Below, one piece after another: positions 50,718 through 60,020 of a stretch of 64,000 nt of DNA. The notes under the pieces were generated by a model. The model did not search any database. It was not told the DNA's origin and saw only the letters and a program-made list of their open reading frames with translations. This DNA comes from Haloechinothrix halophila YIM 93223 (GTDB lineage Bacteria > Actinomycetota > Actinomycetes > Mycobacteriales > Pseudonocardiaceae). Made by a program: the position numbers and the translations under genes. The DNA lies in assembly GCF_000504245.1 (NCBI RefSeq), contig NZ_KI632509.1:743723-807722 (forward strand). The letters are read 5' to 3'. The stretch's first letter is position 1, and every line of letters begins with the position of its first letter.

Positions 50718-52544
50718 TCAGCCGAGGCGCTGCTTCAGCGACTCCAGCTCGTCGCGCAGCGAGGTCGGCAGCTTCTCGCCGATCTTGTCGAACCACTCCT
50801 CGATCAGCGGGATCTCCTGCCGCCACTCGTCGGCGTTGACCTCGAGCGACGCTTCGATGTCCTCGATCGGGGTGTCCTCGAGGCCGGAGAGGTCGAGCTG
50901 GTCGGCGGTGGGAACCCAGCCGATCGGGGTCTCGCTCGCGGCGGCCTTGCCCTCGATCCTCTCGATGATCCACTTCAGCACGCGCGAGTTCTCGCCGAAG
51001 CCAGGCCACAGGATGCGGCGGTCGTCGCCACGGCGGAACCAGTTCACGTAGAAGATCTTCGGCAGCTTGTTCGCGTCGGCGCGCTTGCCGGTGTCGATCC
51101 AGTGCTGGAAGTAGTCGCCGGCGTTGTAGCCGATGAACGGCAGCATCGCCATCGGGTCGCGGCGCACCTCGCCGACCTTGCCCGCGGCGGCCGCGGTCTT
51201 TTCCGAGGACAGCGTCGCACCCATGAAGGTGCCGTGCTGCCAGTCGCGCGACTCCGTGACCAGCGGGATCGTGTTCGCGCGGCGGCCGCCGAACAGGATC
51301 GCCGAGATCGGCACGCCGTTCGGGTCGTCCCACTCCGGCGCGAGGATCGGGCACTGCGACATCGGCGTGCAGTACCGCGAGTTCGGGTGCGCGGCCTTCT
51401 CCTCGGAGTCCGGCGTCCAGTCCTGCTTCTTCCACGACGTCGCGTGGGAGGGCTGGTTCTCCATCTCTTCCCACCACACGTCGCCGTCATCGGTCAGCGC
51501 GACGTTGGTGAAGACCGAGTTGCCCTTGTTGATGGTCTCCATCGCGTGCGGGTTGGTCTTGTAGTTGGTGCCGGGCGCGACGCCGAAGAAGCCAGCCTCC
51601 GGGTTGACGGCGTAAAGCCTGCCGTCGTCGCCGAAGCGCATCCACGCGATGTCATCGCCCAGCGTCTCGACCCGCCAGCCAGGAATGGTGGGCCGCAGCA
51701 TCGCCAGGTTGGTCTTACCGCAGGCGCTCGGGAACGCGGCCGCGATGTAGTAGACCTTGTTCTCCGGCGAGATCAGCTTGAGGATCAGCATGTGCTCGGC
51801 GAGCCAGCCCTCGTCGCGGCCGATCACCGATGCGATGCGCAGCGAGTAGCACTTCTTGCCGAGCAGCGCGTTGCCGCCGTAGCCGGAGCCGTAGCTCCAG
51901 ATCGTGCGCTCCTCGGGGAAGTGGGTGATGTACTTCGTGTCGTTGCACGGCCACGGAACGTCCTCCTGGCCGGGCTCAAGCGGCGCGCCGAGCGAGTGCA
52001 GCGCGGGCACGAACTCGCGCTCGGTGCCGTCGTCCTTGACGAACTTGTCCAGCGCCTGCTTACCCATGCGGGTCATCACACGCATCGAGGCGATGACGTA
52101 CTCGGAGTCGGTGATCTCGACGCCGAGCTTCGGGTTGTCGTCGGCGAGTGGACCCATGCAGAACGGGATGACGTACATGGTGCGACCCCGCATCGAGCCC
52201 CGGTAGAGCTCGGTCATGATCGCCTTCATCTCATCCGGATGCATCCAGTTGTTGGTCGGCCCGGCGTCTTCTTCCCGCTGGGAGCAGATGAACGTGCGCT
52301 CCTCGACCCGTGCGACGTCGCTCGGGTCGGATGCCGCCCAGTACGAGTTGGGCTTCGACTTCAGCGGCACGAAGGTCCCCTGGTCGACCAGCTTCTGGTT
52401 GATCCGTTCCGATTCGGCGTCTGAGCCGTCGATCCATTCCACACGGTCCGGGGTCGTCAGTTCCGCGACCTCACGCACCCATTCGAGCACGCGGCTATGC
52501 GTCGTAGGTGCGTTGTCCAGTCCGGGGATGGCTACAGCAGTCAT
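50718..52544 (-). CDS. pckG: Phosphoenolpyruvate carboxykinase (GTP)
   Basis: 608 aa, preceded by AGGAGAT. GTP-PEPCK hallmarks: the kinase-1a P-loop FPSACGKTN with the reactive Cys, the Mn2+/substrate region [20 protein letters not shown], kinase-2 [12 protein letters not shown], and the [14 protein letters not shown] loop. Length and all motifs are normal. It converts oxaloacetate + GTP to PEP + CO2 for gluconeogenesis and, in actinobacteria, the anaplerotic node. Monocistronic, with a long leader. Confidence 0.97.
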   Translation of the reverse strand: MTAVAIPGLDNAPTTHSRVLEWVREVAELTTPDRVEWIDGSDAESERINQKLVDQGTFVPLKSKPNSYWAASDPSDVARVEERTFICSQREEDAGPTNNWMHPDEMKAIMTELYRGSMRGRTMYVIPFCMGPLADDNPKLGVEITDSEYVIASMRVMTRMGKQALDKFVKDDGTEREFVPALHSLGAPLEPGQEDVPWPCNDTKYITHFPEERTIWSYGSGYGGNALLGKKCYSLRIASVIGRDEGWLAEHMLILKLISPENKVYYIAAAFPSACGKTNLAMLRPTIPGWRVETLGDDIAWMRFGDDGRLYAVNPEAGFFGVAPGTNYKTNPHAMETINKGNSVFTNVALTDDGDVWWEEMENQPSHATSWKKQDWTPDSEEKAAHPNSRYCTPMSQCPILAPEWDDPNGVPISAILFGGRRANTIPLVTESRDWQHGTFMGATLSSEKTAAAAGKVGEVRRDPMAMLPFIGYNAGDYFQHWIDTGKRADANKLPKIFYVNWFRRGDDRRILWPGFGENSRVLKWIIERIEGKAAASETPIGWVPTADQLDLSGLEDTPIEDIEASLEVNADEWRQEIPLIEEWFDKIGEKLPTSLRDELESLKQRLG

Positions 52545-52937
52545 CTCGTAAATCTCCTGACTCCGACACGGTTAGCCCCCGCGGAGACCACGCGGGGCTG
52601 AGTGATCGGCGTGCGGGCTTCGTTGCCGGCGACCGAATGGCTTCGCGCACCGGGAAGCGGACAAGTGCTTGGCGTCGCTTCGTCGGCGTGCTCGTTTTGG
52701 GGGTCCCTTGAGAGTAGCCGGGCAAACGCCAGGTAACCGAGCCTTGTCCTGTCGGTTCTCTCACAAGAACGATAAGGGAATCGATTCAGTTTCCCGTTGT
52801 CGATCACGTTTGGAGTAGTCGGCAGGGCGATTTCCGGCCGCCGGGCGAACTCGTGACTGATCGGCGGCCGCGAGCCGGTGTGCGCTATGACCGTTAGGTC
52901 GGGTCAGAAGATTCTTCGGCGATGACGTCGATCGGCC
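52545..52937. other. 393-bp gene-free region upstream of pckG
   Basis: It holds the pckG ribosome-binding site near 52550 and an AT-richer patch at ~52755-52805 that probably contains the promoter. A weak GGGAA/TTCCC dyad is present. No gene, riboswitch or strong repeat was recognised. Confidence 0.4.
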
Positions 52938-53699
52938 TTAGTTTGGGCTTAACCACTGCCCGGTGTACGGATCGATTTTGGCGACACCCTCGACATTTGT
53001 TGTGATTCCGCTCACGCCACGGTCGGTGGCTGCCGACGCGACGGTGTCGCCAACGCCGCCGCCGGTATCGCCGCCGTGTGCCCCGCTGGTCTGGGTGGTG
53101 CCGGTGTCGACGCGCTCCCACTGGCCATCGCCGGTGTGCTTCAGGGTGGCCGTGCTGCCGTCTGGCTCGACAACGAGTGCGTAGTCCGCCTCGCCGTCGC
53201 TGTTCACGTCGGTGAAGTAGAAGGTGTTGCCCGCGTCGTCCTTGGTGACGGCGGTGTCGTTCACGCCGTCCTCGTTGGTGTCGATCGTCGGCGGTCCGAC
53301 GTCGAGATCACCCTCCGGCATGTCGGCCGTCATCGGCTTATCGGACCTCGGGGTGTCTTCACTGGTCCGCGTGTCGGTCGGCCCCGTGGCGTCCTCGGGC
53401 TGACCCTGCGCCGATGGGTCGACGGCGATCCATTCGCCGGACTGCTCGTCGAACCGTGCCTCGGCGACGGTGTTGCCCCGCTCGTCGGCCTCAAGGTAGA
53501 TGTCGGCGTCGCCGTCCGCGTCCTCGTCGATGTAGGCGCTCTTGGTGCCGTCCGTGTTCTCGACGATCGCGGTGTCGACGTGCCCATCGGAGTCGAGATC
53601 GGCGTTCTTCTCGACGTCGTAATCCTGCCCGTCGACGGTGACGGTCACGTCCTCGCTGGTCACCGTCTCGTCGCTACCGCCGGACTCATCCACGTACAT
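52938..53699 (-). CDS. DUF6802-like acidic protein with Asp-rich calcium-loop-like repeats
   Basis: 253 aa from ATG 53699, preceded by AGGGGAT. Four DxDxDG-like loops are visible: NADLDSDGHVDTAIVEN, IDEDADGDADIYLE, IDTNEDGVNDTAV and FTDVNSDGEADYALV, each followed by a beta-strand. This is the pattern of dockerin/EF-hand-like or FG-GAP-type calcium sites. Very acidic, Gly/Thr-rich and with no signal peptide, so cytoplasmic or exported by another route. Function unknown. Faces away from the dynamin operon by 210 bp on the same strand. Confidence 0.7.
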   Translation of the reverse strand: MYVDESGGSDETVTSEDVTVTVDGQDYDVEKNADLDSDGHVDTAIVENTDGTKSAYIDEDADGDADIYLEADERGNTVAEARFDEQSGEWIAVDPSAQGQPEDATGPTDTRTSEDTPRSDKPMTADMPEGDLDVGPPTIDTNEDGVNDTAVTKDDAGNTFYFTDVNSDGEADYALVVEPDGSTATLKHTGDGQWERVDTGTTQTSGAHGGDTGGGVGDTVASAATDRGVSGITTNVEGVAKIDPYTGQWLSPN

Positions 53700-53909
53700 T
53701 GCTTGATATCCCCTCGTGTCCGTCGCCCGAACGGGCTCACCACGCGAGACTCGTCGCGTGTTCGTCGAAACGTCGTGACTGAGACTCACCGTAGGCCCAC
53801 CGGGTTCCCGGCACAACGAGTCGACACGCCGACGTGCGAATCAAGCTCGCGGCCACCCCGCTGAGCACCAGTAAAACCGGACGAAACGGGCGCTAATGAC
53901 GCTGAGCGG

Positions 53910-55745
53910 TTAACGCAGCGAGCCGAGCAGCGTCTGGGCGGTCTCGCGGCCGTTCTCCGCCTCCGTGAGGTGGGCGCTGACGGCGGCGAGCTGCTTGGAC
54001 TTTTCCGCCGCGCTGAGCTTCAACGTCTTGTCCACCTCCTTGATCTCCGCCTCGATCGCCTCGATCCGCCTGGTCAGCGCCTCGTCCAAGGCGAGGGACA
54101 ACTGGTGTTCCGCGTCGATGATCTGCTCGGACACCAGCTGGTCCACCGCGGAGCGCGCGTCCGCGATGGCCTCGGTCAGCCACGTCTTCACGTGCTGTTT
54201 GTTCGCGGCGTGCCGCCGCGTCCGGCCGATCCACCAGCCAGCTCCGAGCCCAACGGCCAGCACTGGGACGGCGACCAGGCCCGCCGTGGCCAGCGTCATC
54301 GCGCCGCCGGTTGCCAGGCTCAGCCCTGTCCCACTCGCCCCGATGCCCATGTAGGTGCCCATGCCGACCATGAGCTTGTCCTCCGCGGTCGCGGGCCGCT
54401 TGTCCGGCGGGCGCAGCACGACCGGCCGACTGTCACCTCGCGCGAACTGCGCCCGGATCACCCGCAGTTCGTCCTCGCTGAACAACTCGGCGAGCGCGTT
54501 GTTCGTCGCCGCGTTGAGCCGCTGGTCGAGCAGCGTGTTCAGTCGTGACGACACCAGTTGCAACGCGGAGTCGACTTCCTGCGGCAGTGCGTTGAGGACG
54601 TCGGCGTCCGCGCCGTCGATGCGCTGGCGGAACCACGACTGGACGTCGCGCATCTGCCGCGCGACCTCATGAGTGCAGTCGGTCCGCGCGCGCTGGATCT
54701 CGCTGCGCAACGTGAGCTGCCAGCCCCGCGTCGACGACTTCCGCTCCGCCCGCAGCGCGTCGCGGCGTTCCCGCAGCGCGTCGCCCTCCGACTCGCCCGA
54801 GTTCAGCGCCCTGCGCTCGGCGGTGAGCCGCGCCGCCTGCTCCTCGAACGCGGTGACCAGTGTGCGCAGCGTGTTCGCCTCCCGCAGTGCGTCCGCCTTG
54901 CCGATCACGGCTTCCTGCACCGCGGTCTGCAGCGCGATCACGCCTGACTTCTGCCGCAGCATCGCGGCGGCGTCGTCCGATGGCGCATTGCCGGCCAGCT
55001 CGAACATCCGCGCCGAGACCGGCAGGAACTCGGCGTCAGCGAACCGGGGCGCGTGCGTGGCGAGCAGTTCGGTGTTGGCGGCTGCCACCTGCCGCCAGCC
55101 CTTGAAAGCATCCGTTTTGGACAGTGCGAACAGGACTGTTTCGACTCTGTCGCTCATCTTCCGCAGAAAGTTGAGCTCACTCGCGGTGAACGGCGACGAC
55201 GCGTCCACCACGAACAGCAGCGCGGTCGCCGACGCCGCGGCCTCGATAGCCAGCTCGCCGTGCATCGAGTCGAGCCCGCCGACGCCCGGAGTGTCCACAA
55301 GCGACACGCGTGCCAGCAGCGGGCACGGGTAGGCGACTTCGACGTAGCTCGGCGGCAGCTGCCCCTCAGGTAGCTCGCTGGTGGCCGACGTCCAGTTGGC
55401 CAGCTCAGCCAGCTCGAACGGCACGGGTGGCCGCTGACCCGGATAGCAGGCCTGCGCGCGGGGCTCGTCACCGCTGACGAACCGCAGATACGTCGCCGTG
55501 GCGACCTCGGCATCTACTGGGGACAACCCTGGGCTGGCGAGCATGGCATTGACCAGCGAACTCTTACCGCGTTTGGTTTCACCAACGACGACGATGGCAG
55601 GCGCACCCTGCTGCCGCTCGCGGGTATCGCGTACCCAGTTGGCCGCGCCGGCGTCGATATCCTGAAGCGATGCGATGAGCGAATCGCAGCCCTTTCTGAC
55701 CTTCTCGATCGGCGTGGCCCGCGGCTGGAAGAACGCCGATGTCAT
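53910..55745 (-). CDS. Dynamin-like GTPase A (with membrane-interacting segment)
   Basis: 611 aa from ATG 55745; translation to 56006 would overlap the upstream gene in another frame. G1 GETKRGKS (55-62), G3 DTPG (151-154), G4 SKTD (209-212). Long helical stalk segments follow, with a glycine/alanine-rich hydrophobic stretch at ~455-505 (ATGGAMTLATAGLVAVPVLA and GLGAGWWIG) that can act as a membrane paddle, then a C-terminal coiled coil (EALTRRIEAIEAEIKEVDKTL). It is expected to bind and remodel membrane. Its start overlaps the stop of the GrpE-like gene (ATGA). Confidence 0.88.
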   Translation of the reverse strand: MTSAFFQPRATPIEKVRKGCDSLIASLQDIDAGAANWVRDTRERQQGAPAIVVVGETKRGKSSLVNAMLASPGLSPVDAEVATATYLRFVSGDEPRAQACYPGQRPPVPFELAELANWTSATSELPEGQLPPSYVEVAYPCPLLARVSLVDTPGVGGLDSMHGELAIEAAASATALLFVVDASSPFTASELNFLRKMSDRVETVLFALSKTDAFKGWRQVAAANTELLATHAPRFADAEFLPVSARMFELAGNAPSDDAAAMLRQKSGVIALQTAVQEAVIGKADALREANTLRTLVTAFEEQAARLTAERRALNSGESEGDALRERRDALRAERKSSTRGWQLTLRSEIQRARTDCTHEVARQMRDVQSWFRQRIDGADADVLNALPQEVDSALQLVSSRLNTLLDQRLNAATNNALAELFSEDELRVIRAQFARGDSRPVVLRPPDKRPATAEDKLMVGMGTYMGIGASGTGLSLATGGAMTLATAGLVAVPVLAVGLGAGWWIGRTRRHAANKQHVKTWLTEAIADARSAVDQLVSEQIIDAEHQLSLALDEALTRRIEAIEAEIKEVDKTLKLSAAEKSKQLAAVSAHLTEAENGRETAQTLLGSLR

Positions 55746-56212
55746 GTCGGTTCCCCTGCTGTGTACACGGTCACCACGGGTGCGCGGAGCAGCGCGTCGC
55801 CATCGCGGAACCCGACGATCTCGGTCTCCGCGACCGTGCCAGTCAGCGAGTCGTCCGATGTGGACACCGTGCCGCCTGCCTCGTGGCGGGCGGGGTCGAA
55901 CTGCTCGCCGTCCGGGCGAAGCGCGGTGACCCCGACGTCGGCAAGGCCCTCCTCGATGCGCGTGACGATGCCGCAGCTCTGGGTGCGGTCCAGCGCGTAG
56001 AGGCACAGCTGGATCAGCGCGGCGCGGTCGTCTCGCAGCCGCTGGATGTCGCGCCGCCCGCCGGTGTCGGCCGCCGCGATGAGGTGCGCCGCGATCTCCC
56101 CGGTCGGCACGTCATCGGGGTTGGCCCCCGCGTCCCCCGGGAAGATCCGTGCGTTGCCGGGATCGCCGGCTTTGTCGCCTTGGCGGTTGAACCACGCTGC
56201 CACTGCCACCAC
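55742..56212 (-). CDS. GrpE-like nucleotide exchange factor encoded between two dynamin genes
   Basis: 156 aa, GTG start. The C-terminal ~55 residues match the GrpE beta-domain order (GVTALRPDGEQFDPARHEAGGTV, then GTVAETEIVGFRDGDALLRAPVVTVY). A helical middle (LRDDRAALIQLCLYALDRT) is present, but the long N-terminal coiled coil of true GrpE is shortened. A GrpE implies an Hsp70 partner; none is adjacent in this window. Its stop overlaps the start of dynamin A, and its start follows dynamin B by 6 bp, so the three are one operon. Confidence 0.75.
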   Translation of the reverse strand: MVAVAAWFNRQGDKAGDPGNARIFPGDAGANPDDVPTGEIAAHLIAAADTGGRRDIQRLRDDRAALIQLCLYALDRTQSCGIVTRIEEGLADVGVTALRPDGEQFDPARHEAGGTVSTSDDSLTGTVAETEIVGFRDGDALLRAPVVTVYTAGEPT

Positions 56213-56218
56213 TCTCGT

Positions 56219-57763
56219 CTACTTCTCGCGTAGCTGTTGCCAGATCAGGAAGTACGCCCGGTGCACTACGTGCGCCACCCTGCTTTGTGCCGGAGTCGCG
56301 CCGAACGAGGCGAACGAGCGCCACCAGCCCGCCCGCTCCAGCGCGTGCGCCGTCAGCTGCTCCCTGTCGCCGTCTGGCATACCGAGTTGCGCGGTGACGT
56401 CGGCGTTGCTGCCCACCCGCAGCACTTCCTCGGTGAGGTCGTCCGGCAGCTCGACCGCGCCCGATGTGACCAGCGTGAGCGCTTCGAGTACCCGGAGCTG
56501 GTGTGCTTCCGGCTTGGCGAGCAGCACCTCGATCGCGTCGTGCACCTTCGCGCGTTCTGCGGGGTCGGGCGCGGTGTGGGCGAGCGCGGTGATCGACGCC
56601 AGCGCGGCAGCCGCCTTGATGCCGTCCGCCCGCGCCGCGAACACCGTGTTCAGCCGCGATCGCACTGCTTCGAGCCCGGACGCGTCCCTAATCCTGCGGC
56701 GCAGGTCGCCCGCTGTGACGGCCGGGTCCGACCTGATCGCATGGATGCCGCACTGAATGCCGTAGAGGTCGAGCCTGTCGAGCAGCCGCGTCCTCGTACC
56801 CGAGGGGACGTCGCAGTCCCAGCTGGTGAAGATGTCCGCGGAGAGCAGGATCGTCTCAAGCGTTGCGTCGTCCAGTTCGGACAGTGCCCGCAGCGCGTCG
56901 GCGTCCGCCGAGGTGAACCCGCCTGACTCAGCCGATTCCGCCAGCAATCCGATCACCGGGAGGACGTCCGCCACCTTCGGTTTCAGCGTCGCGGCCTGTG
57001 CCTCGGCGAGCAGTGCCGCCGCACGCCAGACGTCACCGTCCGCGCCCGCTACGGACTCAGGGGCGATGATGTCCGCCTTGTTCAGCACGGCGATGGCGTT
57101 GACCGGACCGGCTTCCCTGCTCGCGGTCGCCGCGGTGAACGCGGCGAGCGCCTGCTGATCGTCGGCCCGCACGCTCTGCGTCACCACGTACAGCACCGCC
57201 TCCGCCCCCGCGACGGCGTCCCGGGAGGTGTGGTCGAGCACGTCCCCGCCGTCCGGCTCCCGCCGGGTGCCGAGCACACCCTCGGTGCGCGCCACCGACG
57301 CCGCGTCCAGCGAGCCGAGGCCAGGGGTGTCGATCACCGTCATGTCCCTGAGGACGGCGCTGGTCAGATACGCCTCGATGTGCGAGACGGCGTCGGTGTC
57401 CATGCCGAGCGACGCGGGAATCATGCCGTCGGCGTCGAACGGCAACACCGTGGTGGTGCCGTCGGTGCGCACCACCTCGACCCGGTCCACCGTGCCGTAC
57501 TGGAAGCGGGTGACCAGCCGGGTGCACTCACCGATGTCCGTCGGCGCGACCCTGCGCCCGATCAGCGCGTTGACCAGCGTGGACTTGCCCGACTTGATCC
57601 GCCCGGCCACCGCGACCTGCAGCGGGGCGCCCAGCCTGCGCAGCACCTCTGCGAACCCGGCCGCCGTCGCGGGCCCGACCTGGGGCTGCAGCCTGCGGCA
57701 GAGGTTGGCGACCGAGGTGGACAGCGGACCAGCGAGCGCGCTCTGCTCCGTCACGGCGGTCAC
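56219..57763 (-). CDS. Dynamin-like GTPase B
   Basis: 514 aa from GTG 57763, in MTAVTEQSAL. G1 GRIKSGKS (54-61), G3 DTPG (144-147), G4 NKAD (227-230); a helical C-terminal half with no obvious membrane segment. It differs from dynamin A by lacking the hydrophobic paddle, which suggests a heteromeric pair in which A binds membrane and B is the partner. First gene of the dynamin B - GrpE-like - dynamin A operon, divergent from a histidine kinase gene. Confidence 0.88.
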   Translation of the reverse strand: MTAVTEQSALAGPLSTSVANLCRRLQPQVGPATAAGFAEVLRRLGAPLQVAVAGRIKSGKSTLVNALIGRRVAPTDIGECTRLVTRFQYGTVDRVEVVRTDGTTTVLPFDADGMIPASLGMDTDAVSHIEAYLTSAVLRDMTVIDTPGLGSLDAASVARTEGVLGTRREPDGGDVLDHTSRDAVAGAEAVLYVVTQSVRADDQQALAAFTAATASREAGPVNAIAVLNKADIIAPESVAGADGDVWRAAALLAEAQAATLKPKVADVLPVIGLLAESAESGGFTSADADALRALSELDDATLETILLSADIFTSWDCDVPSGTRTRLLDRLDLYGIQCGIHAIRSDPAVTAGDLRRRIRDASGLEAVRSRLNTVFAARADGIKAAAALASITALAHTAPDPAERAKVHDAIEVLLAKPEAHQLRVLEALTLVTSGAVELPDDLTEEVLRVGSNADVTAQLGMPDGDREQLTAHALERAGWWRSFASFGATPAQSRVAHVVHRAYFLIWQQLREK

Positions 57764-57892
57764 TCCCCCATCCCCTTCCTGATCGGCCCGGCGCGGGTCG
57801 CTTGCGGCATCGTGCCACGACACGGGTCCGCCTGAGGTTCACCCCAGGGTGCTACCTGAGATGGACGCGCGGGCGATGTTTCCCAACATAGT

Positions 57893-59107
57893 GTGAGGCG
57901 TATGCGCCGGCTGAGCCTGTGGCTGCACGCCCATCCGATGGTCGGCGACAGCGCGATGGCCGTGCTGATCGCCCTGTTCGACCTGCTGCTGGTCACCGTC
58001 GATGGCGAACAGCGGATGGGGCCGCCCGCGCCGGACGCCGTCCTCGCCGTGATCATCGTCGCGACGGTCGCGCCGCTGGTCATCCGGCGCAGGCACCCGA
58101 TGTGGTTCGCCTACCTTGTGCTCGCCATCGGCGCCGTGCACGCGGCATACGAGCTGGGGCTCGCCGCCGTCGCCACCGCGTGCATCGCCGTCTACACGCT
58201 GATCGTCTACGTGAACCGGCGGCAGACGGCGATCTACTTCGTGGTGATGGTCGTCTCCTCCGCGGTGCAGATCCTGATCCAGTTCGACCGCGCGGAGTGG
58301 CTGATCGCGCTGGGCTTCACCGGCGGTTCGCTGGGATTCTGCTGGGTGCTTGGCGAGTTCGTCGGCGCGCGGCGGGCGTACCGGGCGGAGATGGAGGCGC
58401 GGCTGCACCTGTTGGAGACCGAACGCGACCAGGCGAGCCAGATCGCCGTCGCCGCGGAGCGAAGCCGGATCGCGCGGGAGCTGCACGACGTCATCGCGCA
58501 CGCGGTGAGCGTGATCGTGGTGCAAGCCGATGGCGCGATGTACACGATCGAGCGGGATCCCGCCACCGCGCGGGACGCGCTGCGCACCATCGCCGAGACC
58601 GGCAGGGGCGCCCTCGACGAGCTGCGTGGGCTGCTCGACGTCCTGCGTGGGTCAGGCGACGCCGCCGAGCAGCCGCTCGCCCCGCAGCCGGGCATCGCCG
58701 CGCTGCCCGAGCTGGCCGAGCGGATGCGCGCCGCTGGTATGCCGGTGCGGCTCGAGCTGGACGGCGACTTCGTCGACGTCTCAACCGGTGTCGAACTCGG
58801 CGTGTTCCGCATCGTGCAGGAGGCGTTGACCAATACGCTCAAGCATGCGGGCCGGACCGCGTCGGCGTCGGTGACGGTGACGCAGCGGGCCGACTCGGTC
58901 GAGGTCGACGTCGTCGATGACGGCGCTGGCAAGGCGCGCCCCGTGCTCGCGCCCGCGCTGACCGACGTGGCGGGCGGGAACGGCTTGATCGGCATGCGCG
59001 AGCGCGCGTCGGTGTTCGGTGGCAGGCTGAACGTCGGGCCGGAACCGGGCGGCGGCTGGCGGGTGCACGCCGTCATCCCGCACCAGGGCAGACACGCCGT
59101 GCCGTGA
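57893..59107 (+). CDS. NarL-type sensor histidine kinase
   Basis: 404 aa from GTG 57893 (ATG 57902 is also possible; neither has a strong ribosome-binding site). About four to five N-terminal membrane helices with hardly any extracellular domain (intramembrane-sensing type). The HisKA_3 H-box ERSRIARELHDVIAHAVSVI has the phospho-His near residue 198. The HATPase has the N-box FRIVQEALTNTLKHAG and G-box NGLIGMRERASVFGG. It pairs with the downstream response regulator. The intramembrane type often responds to cell-envelope stress or antibiotics. Confidence 0.92.
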   Translation: MRRMRRLSLWLHAHPMVGDSAMAVLIALFDLLLVTVDGEQRMGPPAPDAVLAVIIVATVAPLVIRRRHPMWFAYLVLAIGAVHAAYELGLAAVATACIAVYTLIVYVNRRQTAIYFVVMVVSSAVQILIQFDRAEWLIALGFTGGSLGFCWVLGEFVGARRAYRAEMEARLHLLETERDQASQIAVAAERSRIARELHDVIAHAVSVIVVQADGAMYTIERDPATARDALRTIAETGRGALDELRGLLDVLRGSGDAAEQPLAPQPGIAALPELAERMRAAGMPVRLELDGDFVDVSTGVELGVFRIVQEALTNTLKHAGRTASASVTVTQRADSVEVDVVDDGAGKARPVLAPALTDVAGGNGLIGMRERASVFGGRLNVGPEPGGGWRVHAVIPHQGRHAVP

Positions 59108-59152
59108 CCCGGCCGCTGGCACGCGGGGAGAACGCCGAGAACGGGGAGACCA

Positions 59153-59803
59153 GTGATCCGGGTTGTGCTTGTCGATGACCAGGAGCTGATGCGCGTCGGC
59201 TTCCGGATGGTGCTCGGCGCGCAATCCGACATCGACGTCGTCGCCGAGGCGGGTGACGGCGAGCGGGCGGTGCGGCTCGCTGAGCAGCATCGGCCGGATG
59301 TCGTGCTGATGGACGTCCGGATGCCGGTGCTCGATGGCGTTGAGGCCACTCGGCGGATCGTGGCGGCAGGCACCGCGCGCGTGCTGGTGATGACCACCTT
59401 CGACCTGGACGAGTACGTCTACTCCGCGCTACGCGGCGGCGCGAGCGGGTTCTTGCTCAAGGACACCCCGCCGGACGAGCTGGTGTTCGCGCTGCGATCG
59501 GTGGCATCCGGTGACGCCGTCGTCTCGCCGAGTGTGACCCGGCGGCTGCTCGACCGGTTCGTCGACTCCGGTAGCGCGCCGCGCGACACCACCGTGCTCG
59601 AGGTGCTGACCGAACGGGAACGTGAGGTGCTGGCACTGGTGGCGCGCGGGATGTCGAACACCGAGATCGCCGAGAGGCTGTACCTGTCGGAGGCCACCGT
59701 CAAGACGCACGTCGGGCGGATTCTGACCAAGCTGGACCTGCGCGACCGGGTGCAGGCCGTCGTGCTCGCGTACGAGACAGGGCTGGCCCGGCCGGGCGTC
59801 TGA
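59153..59803 (+). CDS. LuxR/NarL-family response regulator
   Basis: 216 aa, preceded by GGGGAGA. The receiver domain has an intact phosphoacceptor Asp in VVLMDVRMPVLDG (residue ~53), acidic DDQE near the N-terminus, and the conserved Lys in FLLKDTPPDEL. The LuxR HTH is TEREREVLALVARGMSNTEIAERLYLSEATVKTHVGRI. All catalytic residues are present, unlike the atypical regulator at 13069. It is expected to control the ABC exporter that follows. Confidence 0.93.
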   Translation: MIRVVLVDDQELMRVGFRMVLGAQSDIDVVAEAGDGERAVRLAEQHRPDVVLMDVRMPVLDGVEATRRIVAAGTARVLVMTTFDLDEYVYSALRGGASGFLLKDTPPDELVFALRSVASGDAVVSPSVTRRLLDRFVDSGSAPRDTTVLEVLTEREREVLALVARGMSNTEIAERLYLSEATVKTHVGRILTKLDLRDRVQAVVLAYETGLARPGV

Positions 59804-59805
59804 CC

Positions 59806-59857
59806 CGGAAGCCGGAACTCGCGGCCCCTGAGCTCGGGACTCGCGAAATTGGGGGCC
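59806..59857 (-). repeat. Intergenic 22-bp repeat, array E (two inverted units of the GCGAGT type)
   Basis: ACTCGC occurs at 59817 and 59839, 22 bp apart. The reverse complement reads GCGAGTCCCGAGCTCAGGGG then GCGAGTTCCGGC, matching the unit type of array D (GCGAGTCCCGCGTTCCGG). It lies between the response regulator stop and the ABC gene. Confidence 0.65.
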
Positions 59858-60020
59858 GGATCAGGGTAATCACCGATACCAGTACGCGCTGGCCACGGGC
59901 ACGCTACGACTTGGGTCGCGCCAGAAATGGGCCCCAGGGATGACGCGCGATGACCCGCGACGCGCCCACGATGGCACCAGCGATCGATTCCGCACCACAG
60001 GCCAGACCAAGGGAGACATC

